From Pyropia yezoensis (lineage: Eukaryota > Rhodophyta > Bangiophyceae > Bangiales > Bangiaceae): 64,000 nt of DNA. The notes under the pieces are model-generated. The model saw only the letters and a program-made list of their open reading frames with translations, made no database searches and had not been told where the DNA came from. Within the stretch, counting starts at the first letter, position 1. Each line of letters begins with the position of its first letter. Made by a program: the position numbers and the translations under genes. Below, one piece after another: positions 9,583-20,344 of this stretch. The stretch covers positions 24,639,554 through 24,703,553 of the forward strand of contig CM020619.1 of the NCBI GenBank assembly GCA_009829735.1. Reading direction: 5' to 3'.

Positions 9583-10721
9583 GCACCACCACCGTCACCC
9601 CCCCTGCCCGGTGGCAGGCCACTGCCGCGCTGCCATGCCGCCGCGCCGCCGTCCCTACCACCGCACCACGTGGGTTGGGGTCTCCCCAGCCGCGGCGGGG
9701 GAGGGCGCGGACGCCCACATTGCCGCCGCGGCTGCCGGCGGTGGCGGCGACCGCGTCGACGCCGTCGGCACCGCCGCCGCCGCCGCCGCCGCCACGGGCA
9801 GAGGCGCCGCCGCCCTCCCCTCCTCCAGCCCCCGTGGCAGATGCGGCACGCCCCACCGCCGTCCGCGCCAGTGGCGGCAGCGTCGCTGTTGGCAGCGGCG
9901 CTGACGGCGGCGCTGCCAAGGACGACGTCCCCCCCGCCGCCGCACCCCCCCCCCCCGCCCGCTTCCTCGTCCGCCCCGCCCGCCGCTCCGAGCTGCTTGC
10001 CGTTGCGGACGTGCGGGCGTCGGCCTTTTACGCCGACCCGCCAGACGCGCACTTTTACCCCGCCCGCCGGCGGGAGCTCCTCCTCACCCTCCGCTACCGC
10101 CTGCGCCGCGCCCACAATGCGTGCTACGTGGTGGTGGACACGGCGCCCGACGCTGGGTGGGCGGCGGCGCTGCACTTCTTCCTCTCCTCCGCCGCCTCGT
10201 CGCGGCCGCCGCTGGACACCCCCGACGGGGTGGTCGTCGCGTCGGTCGACGCGGCGGTGCACGACGCCGAGACGGGTGGGCGGCTGTCGCTCGACGGGCT
10301 GCTGCCCAATATTGTGCGGCTGGCGGCAGGGGGGGGGGCGGTGGTGGGGGGTGGGGGGGGCGACGGTGACGGTGACGGTGACGGCGACGGCGACGGCGAC
10401 GGCCGCGGCCTGCGGCGGCGGCGGCGGCGGCCAGCCCGGCTGGACCGGGAGCGGCGGGTGTACCTCTCCTCCATGGCCGTCCGCGCCGAGTACCGGCGGC
10501 TGGGCCTGGCGTCGGCGCTCGTCGCGCGCGTCGAGCGGATGGCCGTCGACGCGGGGGTCGCCAATGTGTTCCTCCACGTGGAGGCCACCAACGCCGCGGC
10601 GGTGGGGCTGTACGAGCGGTCGGGCTACGCGGTGTATGAGGCTGGCGCGGCGGGGGGGCGGGGGGGGGGGGGGGGGTGCCCGCCTGGCTCCGCTCCCTCG
10701 CCAAGGCGTCGGACGTGCTGA
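9456..10721 (+). CDS. GNAT-family N-acetyltransferase, probably plastid-targeted
   Basis: The ATG at 9456 (context ACCCATGGC) starts an Ala/Arg-rich leader (MAAAFATTAPAGRRC) that resembles a chloroplast transit peptide. A poly-Gly stretch and a Pro/Ala-rich linker follow. The acetyltransferase domain begins near residue 168 (RFLVRPARRSELLAVADVR). It contains the acetyl-CoA-binding strand-turn-helix at about 335-365 (YLSSMAVRAEYRRLGLASAL, matching the R/QxxGxG/A motif), then FLHVEATNAAAVGLYERSGY, the C-terminal GNAT hallmark. The domain is interrupted by an acidic/Gly insertion with GD repeats. The frame shown ends soon after a poly-G run near 10655-10677, but the natural C-terminus continues in the next frame. 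Substrate unknown. Plant plastid relatives acetylate lysines and protein N-termini. An in-frame upstream ATG exists at 9165. Confidence 0.8.
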
Positions 10722-10996
10722 TGCGCAAGGCGGTGGCGGACGGCGTGCGGCCGGCGGTGGCCCTCCGGTCAGACATTGCCGAGGTGGACGACGTGCCGCC
10801 GCCGCCGCCGCCGCCGCCGCCGTCGCCGTCGCCGCCGCCGCCACCCCCGTCGCCGCCGCCGTCTGCCGCGGCGGCCGCTGCGGCGGGCGCCACGGCGGCG
10901 GCGGGAGGGACACCGACCGCAGCGGGGGCGGCCGACCCACCCGCCAGCGTGGCGGCAGTGGCCCCCGCTACGGGTGGCGCGGCGGCATCCCCCCCG

Positions 10997-11027
<31 letters not shown>

Positions 11028-11254
11028 GCGCCCGCCGCCGGCGGTGCTGTCGCCGCCGCCGGCGCGGCAGCCGCCGCCGTTGCCGTGAGCCGCGTCGACG
11101 GGCTGCGCGACCCCGCGCGGTGAGGAGCGGTGGGGGGGGGGGGGGTTGGTCTGGAGGGAGTGGGGGGAAATGGGGTAGTGCGGGCGGGCGGGGGGGGGGG
11201 GGGCAGCAGGGGGGAGAGGAGGGGAGGAGCCTACGGGGGGTGGGGGGGGGGTAA
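10676..11254 (+). CDS. C-terminal continuation of the GNAT gene in the next frame
   Basis: Directly after the poly-G run the frame reads PAWLRSLAKASDVLMRKAV, which matches the WLRxL...LMxK ending of plant-type GNAT proteins. It is followed by about 20 ordinary residues and then by Pro/Ala/Gly low complexity to a stop at 11254. I read this as the same gene displaced by a homopolymer length error, or less likely a real frame break. The true stop is uncertain because the tail is simple sequence. Confidence 0.6.
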
Positions 11255-12279
11255 AGGAGGAGCGGAGGTGGGCGAGGGGCCGTTGGGGGGGCGGGGTGGG
11301 TGGGTGGGAGAGCCCGTCGTCGAGAGCCGCTGACGGTGGTAGGGCCGACGGCCGTCGCGCGCCCCCCTCCCGCTTGTCCCCCCCCCCCTCGGCGGCCGCC
11401 GCCGCCGCCGCGGCGGCGTGTATACCTACAGTGGGTCTGTGGCAGCGCGACGTGGGGAGGCGGCGGTCTGCCGCGGGTGGTGGGGGCGGGCGCATCCCCC
11501 CCCGCTCCCCCCCCTCCCTTTGACCCCGCGCCAGCCGCCCGCGCCTTCCCCCCCCCCGCGGCAGCGGCGGCGGCGCAGCGACGCTGGCCGCGGCCGCCCC
11601 GCCGTGGGCGCGCCGCCCCGGCCACAGCCTCCCCAGCCCCCCCCCCCCCCCCCGCTCCCCTCGAACACCCCCCCCGCCCCTCTAGGGGGGGGGGAGCTCG
11701 AGCACGCCCTGGGCCCCATCCCACGCTCCCGCCGCGTCGCCGCTCCCCCCCCCCCCCTCCCACGCAACGTCACGCCCCCGCGCGCACTCGGCTGCTGCGT
11801 CGGGCGTCCACTCCCCCCCCCCCACCCCCCCCACCCCCCCCCCCCCCTTCCGCCTCCCCCTTTCCCTCCGCCCCCGGCTCTTCCCCCCCGTGTCGCGGGG
11901 GCGCCGCCGCACCGCCGGTACCGCGGGGTGCGGCAGTCAGCCCCCCCGCCCCCCGCCCCGCCCCCAGCAGGCCACGCGGCGGCGCTTGACACCCCCGTGC
12001 CAATGGTGGAGGGGGGGGGGGAGGGAGGGAATGTGCCGGCCCGTTGCTGTTGCTGGGGGGGGGAGAGGGGATGGGGGAGGAGGGGCAGGGGGAAGAGCGG
12101 GGGGGGGGGGTGGTCCCATGGTGCGCCCACCGACTGTTCATTGCTGCCGCCGCCGCCGCCGCCGCCGCCGCTGCCGGGACACGCCCCGCGGCCGGCCCCG
12201 CCCCGCCCTCCTCCCCCCGGGGCTCCCCGCGCGCGGCGGGGGGGGGAGGGGGGGTGGGTGCGCTCGGGGGGCGCCTGCC

Positions 12280-12310
<31 letters not shown>

Positions 12311-14276
12311 GGGCGGGGTGCGGGTCGGCGTCACGCCGGCACGGCGCCCGCCGGCAGGCTGGGTGGGGCCCGCCGCCGCGGCAGCGGCGGGTGGCGCCCC
12401 CGCCCCCGGTGGCCACGTGGGGCGGCGGCAGCGGCAGCGGCAGCGGCAGCGGCAGCGGTGGCAGCGGCGGCGGCGGCGGCGGCGGCAGCGTCTGGCGGCG
12501 GGGGCCGCCGCCCGTCCCCACCCCCGCCCCGTCGGGTGTGCGGCCGTCGGCGCTGCCGCGGGTGGCCCACCGCGGGCGGCGGGGTCCAACAGCGCACCCC
12601 GGCTGCCCTTCCCAGCCCCCCCCCCCCCCCCCCCCGCGGTACCCCCCCCCCCCCCGCCCCCGGGGGGGGGGGGGGGGGCAACGCGAGGGGGGGGGGGGGG
12701 GCGGGGCAGGGGCGGGGGGGGGAAGGGGGGGGGGGGGGGGGGGGGGGCGTGGCGGCGGCGGCGGCGGCGGCGGCGCCCGTCCCGTCGCCGGCCCCTGACC
12801 CGGTGCCCCCCCTGCCACCAAGCCCGCCCTCCTCTCCCGCTCTGCCTCCCGTCTGTCCGGCCCGTCGCGCCATCAGCCCGCCACACCCCCCCCCCCCCCT
12901 CGCCCGCGGTGCGGCGGGGCGGGGGGCCGGCGGCGGCGGCGGCGCCCCCGCCCCCGCCCCGGCGGCATGGTCAGCAGCAGCAGCAGGCGGCGGCGGCCAG
13001 CCGGGCGCCGTGCCGTCCCCCCACGCCGCACGGGCCGTCACGGTGCGGCGGCCGCCCTCCGTCCCTACCCCCCCCCCCCCGGCGGGGGCCGACCGGCGGG
13101 GCGCCGTCCCCCCCCCCCCCCCCCCCCCCCCCGCCGTGGGCGCGCCCCGCCGCCCCCCCCCCCCCCTCGCCGCGGGGCCAGTGCCTTCCTTGCCGCCGCC
13201 GGCGGGTCGCTGCCGCCCCCCGCGGCGGCGGCGGCGGCGGTCCCCGGGAGCAGTGCCCCCATTCCGCCCTGTCGGTACTGGCCACCCCCCCCACCCCCCC
13301 CACCCCTCCAGCCTTCCCCCCCCTGCACACGCCCACTGCTGGCCGCCCTCCCCTGCCCACCCGCCGCGTGCCGCATGACAGCGTGCGTCGCGGAGCGGTG
13401 GGGGTGCGCTGCCGCCGCCGCCGCCGCCCCACCCGCCGCCCACCCCCCACGCCGCTCCCCCCCCGCCTCTGCTTTTTTGGGCTTTTCCCTGCCGTGCGTC
13501 GCTCATGACAGCGTGCGTGGTCGGGGGGGGGGGGGGGGGGGGTGCGGCGTTGCCCCCACCTGTCCCACGGCCCACACGTGCCACGCCACTACCACCCCCA
13601 CCCCCGGCACCCCCGTCCGTGGCTTTGCGTGTCCCTTGACAGGGAGGCTGCCGCCGGGGCTGCGGCCGTCGGCTCGACGGCGCCCCTGACAGCGGCGGCC
13701 TTGCCGCCGCGGCTGCCGCCCTTGGTCTGGCATAGACGCTGCCGCTGCTGCTGCCCTCCCTCCCCCCTTCACCCTCCCTTCCCCCCCCGGCACCCCTCAC
13801 CCCCGTCTCCCAGGGGTACGAGCCGCCAACGCCAGGGGGGGGGGGGGCATCTGCGGAGGAGGCACGCGGCGGCGGCGGCGGCGGTGGCGGTGGCGGAGGC
13901 GGCAACGCGGGCGGCGGCGGCAGAGGCGGAGAGCGGTGGTGGGCGGGTGGTGGCGCGGCCAAACGGGCCAGACGCACCGCCGGGCGCCCGGCCGGGCGGC
14001 CGGCCGCACTGGCGAGCGGGCGGGCGGGCGGGCGGGCACGGCGACGGCGGCGGCGGGCGGCGGGGTGCCCCCCGCGCCCAGCGCACACGCCTCTGTGGCT
14101 GTGCGGTGGGCTGGCCACGGCGGCGCGGCGAGCACAGGATGCGCGGGGGCGGGGGGGGGGGGGGGGGGGGGATACGAGTGCCCCTTTCTCCACCCCCCCC
14201 CCCCTCCAGAACTCCTACTCCCTTCCTCCCCCCCATCGAATCGCCAGCCAACGTCCGCTCGCCCGCCTCACGCCAC
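11255..14276. other. Low-complexity G/C region, no supportable gene
   Basis: Dense poly-G and poly-C runs and CCG/GGC repeats create open frames hundreds of codons long in nearly every frame on both strands, all encoding Pro, Gly, Arg and Ala runs. None contains a recognisable domain. A short direct repeat (CATGACAGCGTGCGT) occurs near 13374 and 13504. The repeated homopolymers mean the sequence length here is itself doubtful. Confidence 0.7.
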
Positions 14277-15279
14277 GCCTCCTAGGCGGAGCCACTCTGT
14301 TTGGTTGGAGCCAACGACCCAGGGGGGCCCTGACGCCGGCGGTCTGACGCATGGAATGGCCCCGTGGCATTCCGTGGGGAGGATGGCCGGTGGGGGGGAA
14401 GGCGCGGGGGGTGACGCGGCGCACTCCCAATGGGGAGGGTGTGGTGGTGGGGGGGGGTGAGGGGGTACGCGTCCCGCCCCTGCCCCCCCACCCGCCCCCT
14501 TCCCCCATTTCCCATGTGGCGAGCTGTGGCAGCCGCCCCGTGACGTGGCGCGGTGCTGCCGTGACGGCGGGCATCTCCGGCGGCGTCGGCATCCGCGTGG
14601 GAGAGGGGGCGGCAGGTGGGGGGAAGGGGCGGCTGGAGGGGGAGGTGTCGTGGGAGCTGGCGGGGGGTGTGACTCCCACTCCCCCCCGCGGATGGGGTGG
14701 CCCGCCCCCCTCCCCCCCCCCGCCCATCGCGCTGGCCTGGCGTCGCGGGACTCGCGGCGGCGGCTGCCGTGTCAACCACCGCAGGGCTGCCACCCGCGGC
14801 GGCGGCAGCTCTGCCTCCTCCGGGGGGAGCTGGGGGGCGGGGAGGGGGAGAGGCGGGCGCGGTGGCGCCGCCCGCGGTGGCCGTCGCTGGCGGGGCCGCC
14901 GTCGGGACCCGCCGTTGCAGCCGCTGCTACGGGCAGCCGCGACGGCGGCGGCGGCGGTGGTGGTGGCTGCAGCGGCAGCCGCGGCGTGCGTGTCCGGGGG
15001 GGGGGGCGGGTGAGCTCCTGCGCTGCTGCTCTTCCCCGGCGGCGGCCCCTCTGCTCGCTCGCACGCCCCCACCGGTACATAAGCGCCCGTCGGGGGCGGC
15101 CCCTCACCCCTCATCCGCCCCCTCATCCGCACCACACACACCACCCCACCACCCCAACCCCCTCACCCCGACCTCGTCTGCTCGCCCGCCCCCGCGTCGC
15201 CGGCCAGTCACCCCCGCGGCCCGCTGCTGCCACTTTTTCGTCGTCGTCAAAACCGCCTCCCTCTCTTCCCCCCGGCGCG
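14277..15279 (+). other. Upstream region of the first repeat-protein gene
   Basis: This region contains a block around 14281-14325 (core CTGTTTGGTTGGA) that has a counterpart in inverted orientation near 47150-47185, upstream of the paralogous gene. A TATA-like motif lies at 15075-15084, and C-rich leader sequence follows up to the ATG. Confidence 0.5.
15075..15084 (+). promoter_or_regulatory. Conserved TATA-like element GTACATAAGC
   Basis: The ten bases GTACATAAGC lie 196 bp before the ATG of the repeat-protein gene. The same ten bases lie 203 bp before the ATG of its paralogue on the other strand (46369-46378). Conserved spacing supports a core promoter role. Confidence 0.55.
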
Positions 15280-16299
15280 ATGGCGCTTACCAAGATGTCC
15301 ACGACGACGACGCTGGTGGTGGCCCTCTCGGCGGCGGTGGTGGCGGGCACCCCCGCCCTGGGCGCGGCGCCCATGGCGGGCCGCCAGTACACGTACGGCA
15401 GCCGGGGCGACTATGTGCCCTACGTGCCGACGGCCACCCCCTTCTACTACCGGCCCTACTACGCGACAGCGTCGCCGACGCCCGCGCCGGCCACGGCGTC
15501 GCCCACGCCGGTGCCGTACGTCCCGACCGCGTCGCCGACGCCCGCGCCCGCCACCGCGTCGCCCACGCCGGTGCCGTACGTGCCGACCGCGTCGCCCACG
15601 CCCGCGCCGGCGACCGCGTCGCCTACGCCGGTGCCCTACGTGCCGACGGCGTCGCCGACGCCGGTGCCGTACGTGCCCACTGCGTCGCCGACGCCCGCGC
15701 CGGCGACTGCGTCGCCCACGCCGGTGCCGTACGTTCCCACCGCGTCGCCGACGCCCGCCCCCGCTACGGCGTCGCCTACGCCGGTGCCCTACGTGCCGAC
15801 GGCGTCGCCGACGCCGGTGCCGTACGTGCCCACTGCGTCGCCGACGCCCGCGCCGGCGACTGCGTCGCCCACGCCGGTGCCGTACGTTCCCACCGCGTCG
15901 CCGACGCCCGCCCCCGCTACGGCGTCGCCTACGCCGGTGCCCTATGTGCCGACGGCGTCGCCGACGCCGGTGCCGTACGTCCCGACCGCGTCGCCCACGC
16001 CGGCGCCGGCGACCGCGTCGCCCACGCCGGTGCCGTACGTGCCCACTGCGTCGCCCACTCCCGTGCCGTACGTGCCCACCGCGTCGCCGACGCCCGCCCC
16101 CGCTACGGCGTCGCCCACGCCGGTGCCGTACGTGCCCACCGCGTCGCCGACGCCGGTGCCGTACGTCCCGACTGCGTCTCCTACGCCCGCGCCGGCGACG
16201 GCGTCGCCTACGCCGGTGCCGTACTACGCGACGGCGTCGCCGACGCCCGCGCCGGCGACCGCCTCGCCCTCTCCCCGCCCGTACTACGGCTACTACTAG
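15280..16299 (+). CDS. Secreted Pro/Thr/Ser/Tyr-rich repeat protein (cell-wall type), copy 1
   Basis: The 339-residue protein starts at ATG 15280. The frame is open further upstream, but this Met begins a clear signal peptide shared with the paralogue at 44859-46166. The leader [20 protein letters not shown] ends in an Ala/Gly cleavage region near residue 29. A short Tyr-rich segment follows ([14 protein letters not shown]), then the repeats: [11 protein letters not shown] and [15 protein letters not shown] blocks to the C-terminus, which ends PYYGYY. Such Pro/Ser/Thr/Tyr repeats recall hydroxyproline-rich extensin-like wall glycoproteins, with Tyr available for cross-linking. This is an analogy and not a proven family match. 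At DNA level a 153-bp higher-order unit recurs at 15631, 15784 and 15937. Confidence 0.85.
   Translation: MALTKMSTTTTLVVALSAAVVAGTPALGAAPMAGRQYTYGSRGDYVPYVPTATPFYYRPYYATASPTPAPATASPTPVPYVPTASPTPAPATASPTPVPYVPTASPTPAPATASPTPVPYVPTASPTPVPYVPTASPTPAPATASPTPVPYVPTASPTPAPATASPTPVPYVPTASPTPVPYVPTASPTPAPATASPTPVPYVPTASPTPAPATASPTPVPYVPTASPTPVPYVPTASPTPAPATASPTPVPYVPTASPTPVPYVPTASPTPAPATASPTPVPYVPTASPTPVPYVPTASPTPAPATASPTPVPYYATASPTPAPATASPSPRPYYGYY
15463..16270 (+). repeat. Coding tandem repeat with 153-bp higher-order period
   Basis: Short 30-45 bp units alternate in a fixed order. Unit starts at 15631, 15784 and 15937 are spaced exactly 153 bp (51 codons), and the first two copies appear identical. 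Such arrays expand and contract readily and probably caused the contig break seen at 23931/23932. Confidence 0.85.
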
Positions 16300-18127
16300 A
16301 GGGCGAGTAGGGAAGAGGGGTTTGAGGGGGTGACGGAGGAGGGGAGGGGGAAGAAGGGGAGAGGGGAGGAGGGGAGGGAGGAGGAGGGGAGGGAGGAGCA
16401 GGGGCGGGAAGGTGGCCCTGTCACTCCCCCCGCCTGCTCTGCTCTACTCGCAATCCGCGCTGGGGGCGTCGCGCTCGCGCCGCGTGTATTTTAAGATAGC
16501 CACCAGGCCGCGCCGCCAAGTTGGTCGGGCCCATACCATATAAAGGGATCTTTGGTTGGGGGGTGCGCTCCAGCCCCACCGATTCCATTCTCTAAGCCTG
16601 TCTCGACTCGGCCTACCTACACAACGCACAACACCGCCAGTGAGCGGCAGCGACCTGCTTCGTGCCCCCTCACAAAAGGTACCTCCCGTTGGACGCGGCG
16701 GTGGACGCACGCAGAGCGAGCGCTGGAATGAGTGGCAGTTTCTCCCCGCCCAGCTGGCTGCAGTGCGGCGCGCCCCCAATTTGCACCGTCCCCCCTTGAG
16801 CCAGAAAGTCCTCTGTGTCCCAGCCTCCCGCCTCCGCTCGCTGCTCTCTGCATTGGTCATAGACACATGGCACTTCACCATGTGGCGTAGAGTGTGCGCA
16901 CCGGTGGGCGAGGTTGGTTCATGCCTCAATGATGTCGTCATGACGACGTCCTCATAGGACAGGCAACTGGCGCGTTCAGCCGATAGACCTCTGCGGCGCC
17001 TCTTCATGTCACATGCAAGGTGGCTGGGGAGCGCTGCTTTGCGCAGGCTTCACAACAGGGGGAACGGAAGGTGGGAGGAGTGCGGGCCACAGAGAGGCAG
17101 TCCTCCTCGCGCCCATCGGCATCCATGATTGACTCAGGGCTGCTCCTCGGCGGCGTTACCCGTCATGTGCGCAGTTGCTGCAGCCAAGGACCCAAACGAT
17201 GCTGGGGATGGGGACTCGGGCCTCCAAGTGTCGCGACAACGTGAGTCGTCGTCGTCGAGGATGGCTCACAGGCGATGACGAGGACCAACTTCTCCTCGTG
17301 CTGCTTTTGGGTGTGAAAAAAGTCAACAGGCGGCCTTCGACACACATTGAAAATGAAAAGTGAGCAATGAAAGAGGTACATACGAGAGAGTTCACAAACG
17401 GCACGACCAAGTTTCGTGCTCCCCCCCCCTCCGCCAGCTCCCCTCATGAAAAGTAGCCAATCCCCTCCACGCCACCCCCCACCTTTGCTTCGAGCCGCGC
17501 GATGCCTGACACCCGCGTGACAGCGGCGGGCCGTCTCCCTCTGGCTCCTCCACTGCCAGCAGGTCGTTGTCTGATGGCGAGGGGGGCGGGAGTGCGCGGG
17601 CGCCAGCGGGGGGGCGCGGCACCACCCCAGCCGCAGCTGCAGCGGGGTGAATACCTACAGAACGCCGGGCGTCACGTTTGCGCAAAACGTCGTTGGCGTG
17701 GGAGGGGGGTGGCAGCTCCACCGCGGCGTGCCAAGACGATGGCCGCTCCTGTCCACATGACGCCCCCCGCCCAGCCCGCCGTGGTATGCCCTACCCTGCG
17801 CCACCCGCCTACCCCTTCCCCCCCTCCCGTTCAAGCACGAATGATGATGAGGACGCGGAAGCGCCACCAAAAGCTGCGGCGCCCCATGACGGGCCCCTTG
17901 CTGCCCGACAACGCGGTGCACTCGCCCCCGTCACGCAACACGACGGTGTCACACTGCACCACCCCGCCCCGGACGGCCGACAGGGGCACCCCCGCGGCGG
18001 TGGCGGCGGCAAGCACCCGCCGCAGCCGGTCATTGGACCGCCCAATGGGCCCCAAGCTGCCACACAGGCGCTCCGGCGCGGGCTGCGACCGGGTCGGGTC
18101 GTGACGCACAAAGCCGCCGTTGCCCCC
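16300..18127. other. Intergenic region downstream of copy-1 repeat protein
   Basis: A purine-rich GA tract (16300-16420) follows the stop codon. A TATAAA box at 16539-16544 suggests a transcription start near 16570. The open frames 16444-17007 (-) and about 16556-16957 (+) overlap each other and neither is recognisable. The 17.0-18.1 kb part shows no clear gene. Confidence 0.4.
16539..16544 (+). promoter_or_regulatory. TATA box TATAAA without an identified gene
   Basis: A canonical TATAAA in the context ACCATATAAAGGG, also present in the duplicate near 24231-24236. No confident coding start follows within 200 bp. It may serve a spliced or non-coding transcript. Confidence 0.3.
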
Positions 18128-18537
18128 CTAGCCCCCGCCGCGGGGGGGCACGCACCCGGGCACGCCCCCCCGCGGCGCCCCCGCGTCCCAGTCCCACCCG
18201 AGGGTGATGACCAGGCCGCACGAGCGGCGGCCTGCGACGGGCGGCGTTGCGCCCGTCGGGGAGGCGGCCTGGCAGCGGGCCGCGCTGCGCGCCGACGCAC
18301 CGCACGCCACGGCGCCGCCGGTTACGTGCTGCGGGCGGACGCGAGCGGCGGCCAGGGCCTGCAGAAGGGTGGCACGGAGGTTTTTGGCGTCCTGCGGGGT
18401 GGTCACGCCGCCGGCCGTCACGGTCTGGCGGATGGCCGGGGGGGGTGGCCGTCGACGGCCATGACGGTGGTGCAGATGGCGAGCAGGATGGCCATCGCCG
18501 TCGCCCTCAGCAGGCAGAGGACGGGGGGGCGGGCCAT
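18128..18537 (-). pseudogene. Small secreted protein, copy 1, frameshifted at a G run
   Basis: Same gene as 25815-26225, but the G run near 18438-18445 has 8 rather than 9 G. The signal peptide and the mature part are therefore in different frames. The rest is essentially identical, so this is more likely a sequencing or assembly error than a true pseudogene. Confidence 0.6.
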
Positions 18538-20344
18538 GACGCCTCGTGCCAGCTGGTAGTGGCGGGAGGCAAGGGAAAGGAAGACGGAGCAGGGGGGGGG
18601 GGCGGAAGGAGGGGTGCGGTGAGGGCACAACGCCCAGCGTGCACATACAACCGCGCCTGTTGGCATGATTCTTGTGCCACATCAGACCCCCACCATCGCT
18701 ACGTTTACACACGTCCCTCCTCTGACCCTTTTGCCCTGTGCAGTACCTCCTCACGTGCCGGCAGTTGCCCCCCCGCCCACCCCCCCCCCTCCCCTCTGGA
18801 ACCGGCAAGGCATCTGCCGACGCCGGCGAGCTGACCACGCCGGCCACCAACCTCACCCCCCCCCCTACGCCACCCTCCACCACCCTCACGACCCGCGTGA
18901 CAGTCACGCCCCGCTGGCAGGAAGGGTAAACCAAGGGCGGCGACGGACAGCCGTGGACGCCCGCCGTCGGCCCGCGCCGGGATCGCCGGGCCCCGGTGCC
19001 TTGGTGGCACTGACCATAGCAGCGGCACCAGCGTGACACGGCCTGACACGCCACGCGGTGGATGCGGCCGGGGGGGGTGGGGGGGGAGAGCGTCCTCCCG
19101 AGCAAGACCCGCGTTCCACGACAGCCTGGAGCGTGGCGCTTGGCAGCGGGAGCCCGTGGTGGGAGTCCGCCCCTTCCCCGACGGCTGTCCCCACCCACAA
19201 CGAGACGACCCAGGCGCTGGCTGGCCGCCACTGCCGCCGTCGCAGGCGTGGCGGCCCAAAAGAGATACCGCCCCCGTCCGACAGCCGCCCGCCAGCCGCC
19301 ACGCAGGTCCCACGTGGCGCCGCGGCCGCCACTACGACCGCCCTCGCCCTCGCCCCCTCCCGCGGCTCCCGCGCCGGTCCCACGGGTCATGCATTACCAA
19401 CAGTCGACATCCATGCCGTCGACTTCCTGGTTCGCCCGCCCCGTCGGCGGCGCCAAGCGATGACACGACTGTGGGGGAGGGAAAGTCAACCCCTCGGGGG
19501 GCGGACGGGGATCGCCACAGGACGGAGGGGGGGGATTGGACCGCCTGCGCCGCCGCTGGCCCCGCCAGTGCCGCCGGCACCGCCACTGGCGCTGCTGCCA
19601 CTGCAGCGACCGCCAATTATATGCCGTTTGCCATGGGGGGAGGGGTGATGGTGGAGGGAGAGGAGAGAGAACCAGGAGTTGGGAGGGGGTGGGGGGAGAA
19701 GCTGGACGGGGGAGAGGGCAGCGAACGTCATGGGCCAAGCAACGAGAAACGCAGCAATGTGGGCGGCATTCGCGGCGCCAGGGGCTGAGGCTGTGCCAGG
19801 TGCAGAGATGACACCTGGGCCGAGCTGAGCAAGAGCGAGGAGCAGTGAGAGGGGCGGCGGGGGCCACCAGGTGGGGGAGGGCCGCGCCGCTGCTGGCAGC
19901 CGCAGCCGCCGCGGAGCCGGCCAAAGGTAATGGCGGTGGTGGTGAGGGCGGCACCATCGCCGTGGCAGTGGCGTTCGCGGTGGCGGCTTTTTGAGACACA
20001 GAGGCGGGGGCTCGGCGAGCGCAACGACTCCTCCAGATAGTTACAGACGTTGCACACACTCTTCAAAAGGAACTGCGTTTGCGACAGCACCCAGAACATG
20101 TCCTCTGCCGCACTCTCTCATACATGCTGCGTATTTACTGCGCGTACCAGTAGACTGGTCGTGCCCACGCGCTGGTCGCCACACGTTACTTGTGGGGCCA
20201 GGATGTTCCTCGCAGCGGCCAGGAGGTCGCTCGATCTCGCCTGGCGTTGGAGGTCCTCGACGGCTCGAGTATCCGTTTAGATCTGGCAGGCGACCACGGT
20301 CAAATTGAGCCTCCGTCCGTTCATTTCTTGACCATCCGACATGA
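18538..20344. other. Region between the small secreted gene and the Harbinger left end (copy 1)
   Basis: Overlapping open frames occur on both strands. The most protein-like reading is on the minus strand at 19728-20099 (MFWVLSQTQFLLKSVCNVCNYLEES). A further coherent segment upstream of it, around 20110-20270 (AVEDLQRQARSSDLLAAARN), is separated from it by one in-frame stop. They may be parts of one interrupted or spliced gene. No family was recognised. The same sequence recurs at 26226-28030. Confidence 0.3.

Noticed and set aside
11418..13508. 696-codon ORF and equally long frames on both strands
   Set aside because: Made of Pro/Gly/Arg/Ala runs from poly-C, poly-G and CCG repeats. All six frames are similarly open, so length is no evidence here.
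14545..15279. N-terminal extension of the first repeat protein
   Set aside because: The signal peptide at 15280 is shared exactly with the paralogue, and the upstream part is Arg/Gly low complexity.
16444..17007. 187-codon minus frame with ordinary composition
   Set aside because: Its duplicate at 24184 loses the same start because of one extra A, a competing plus frame exists, and no family is recognisable.
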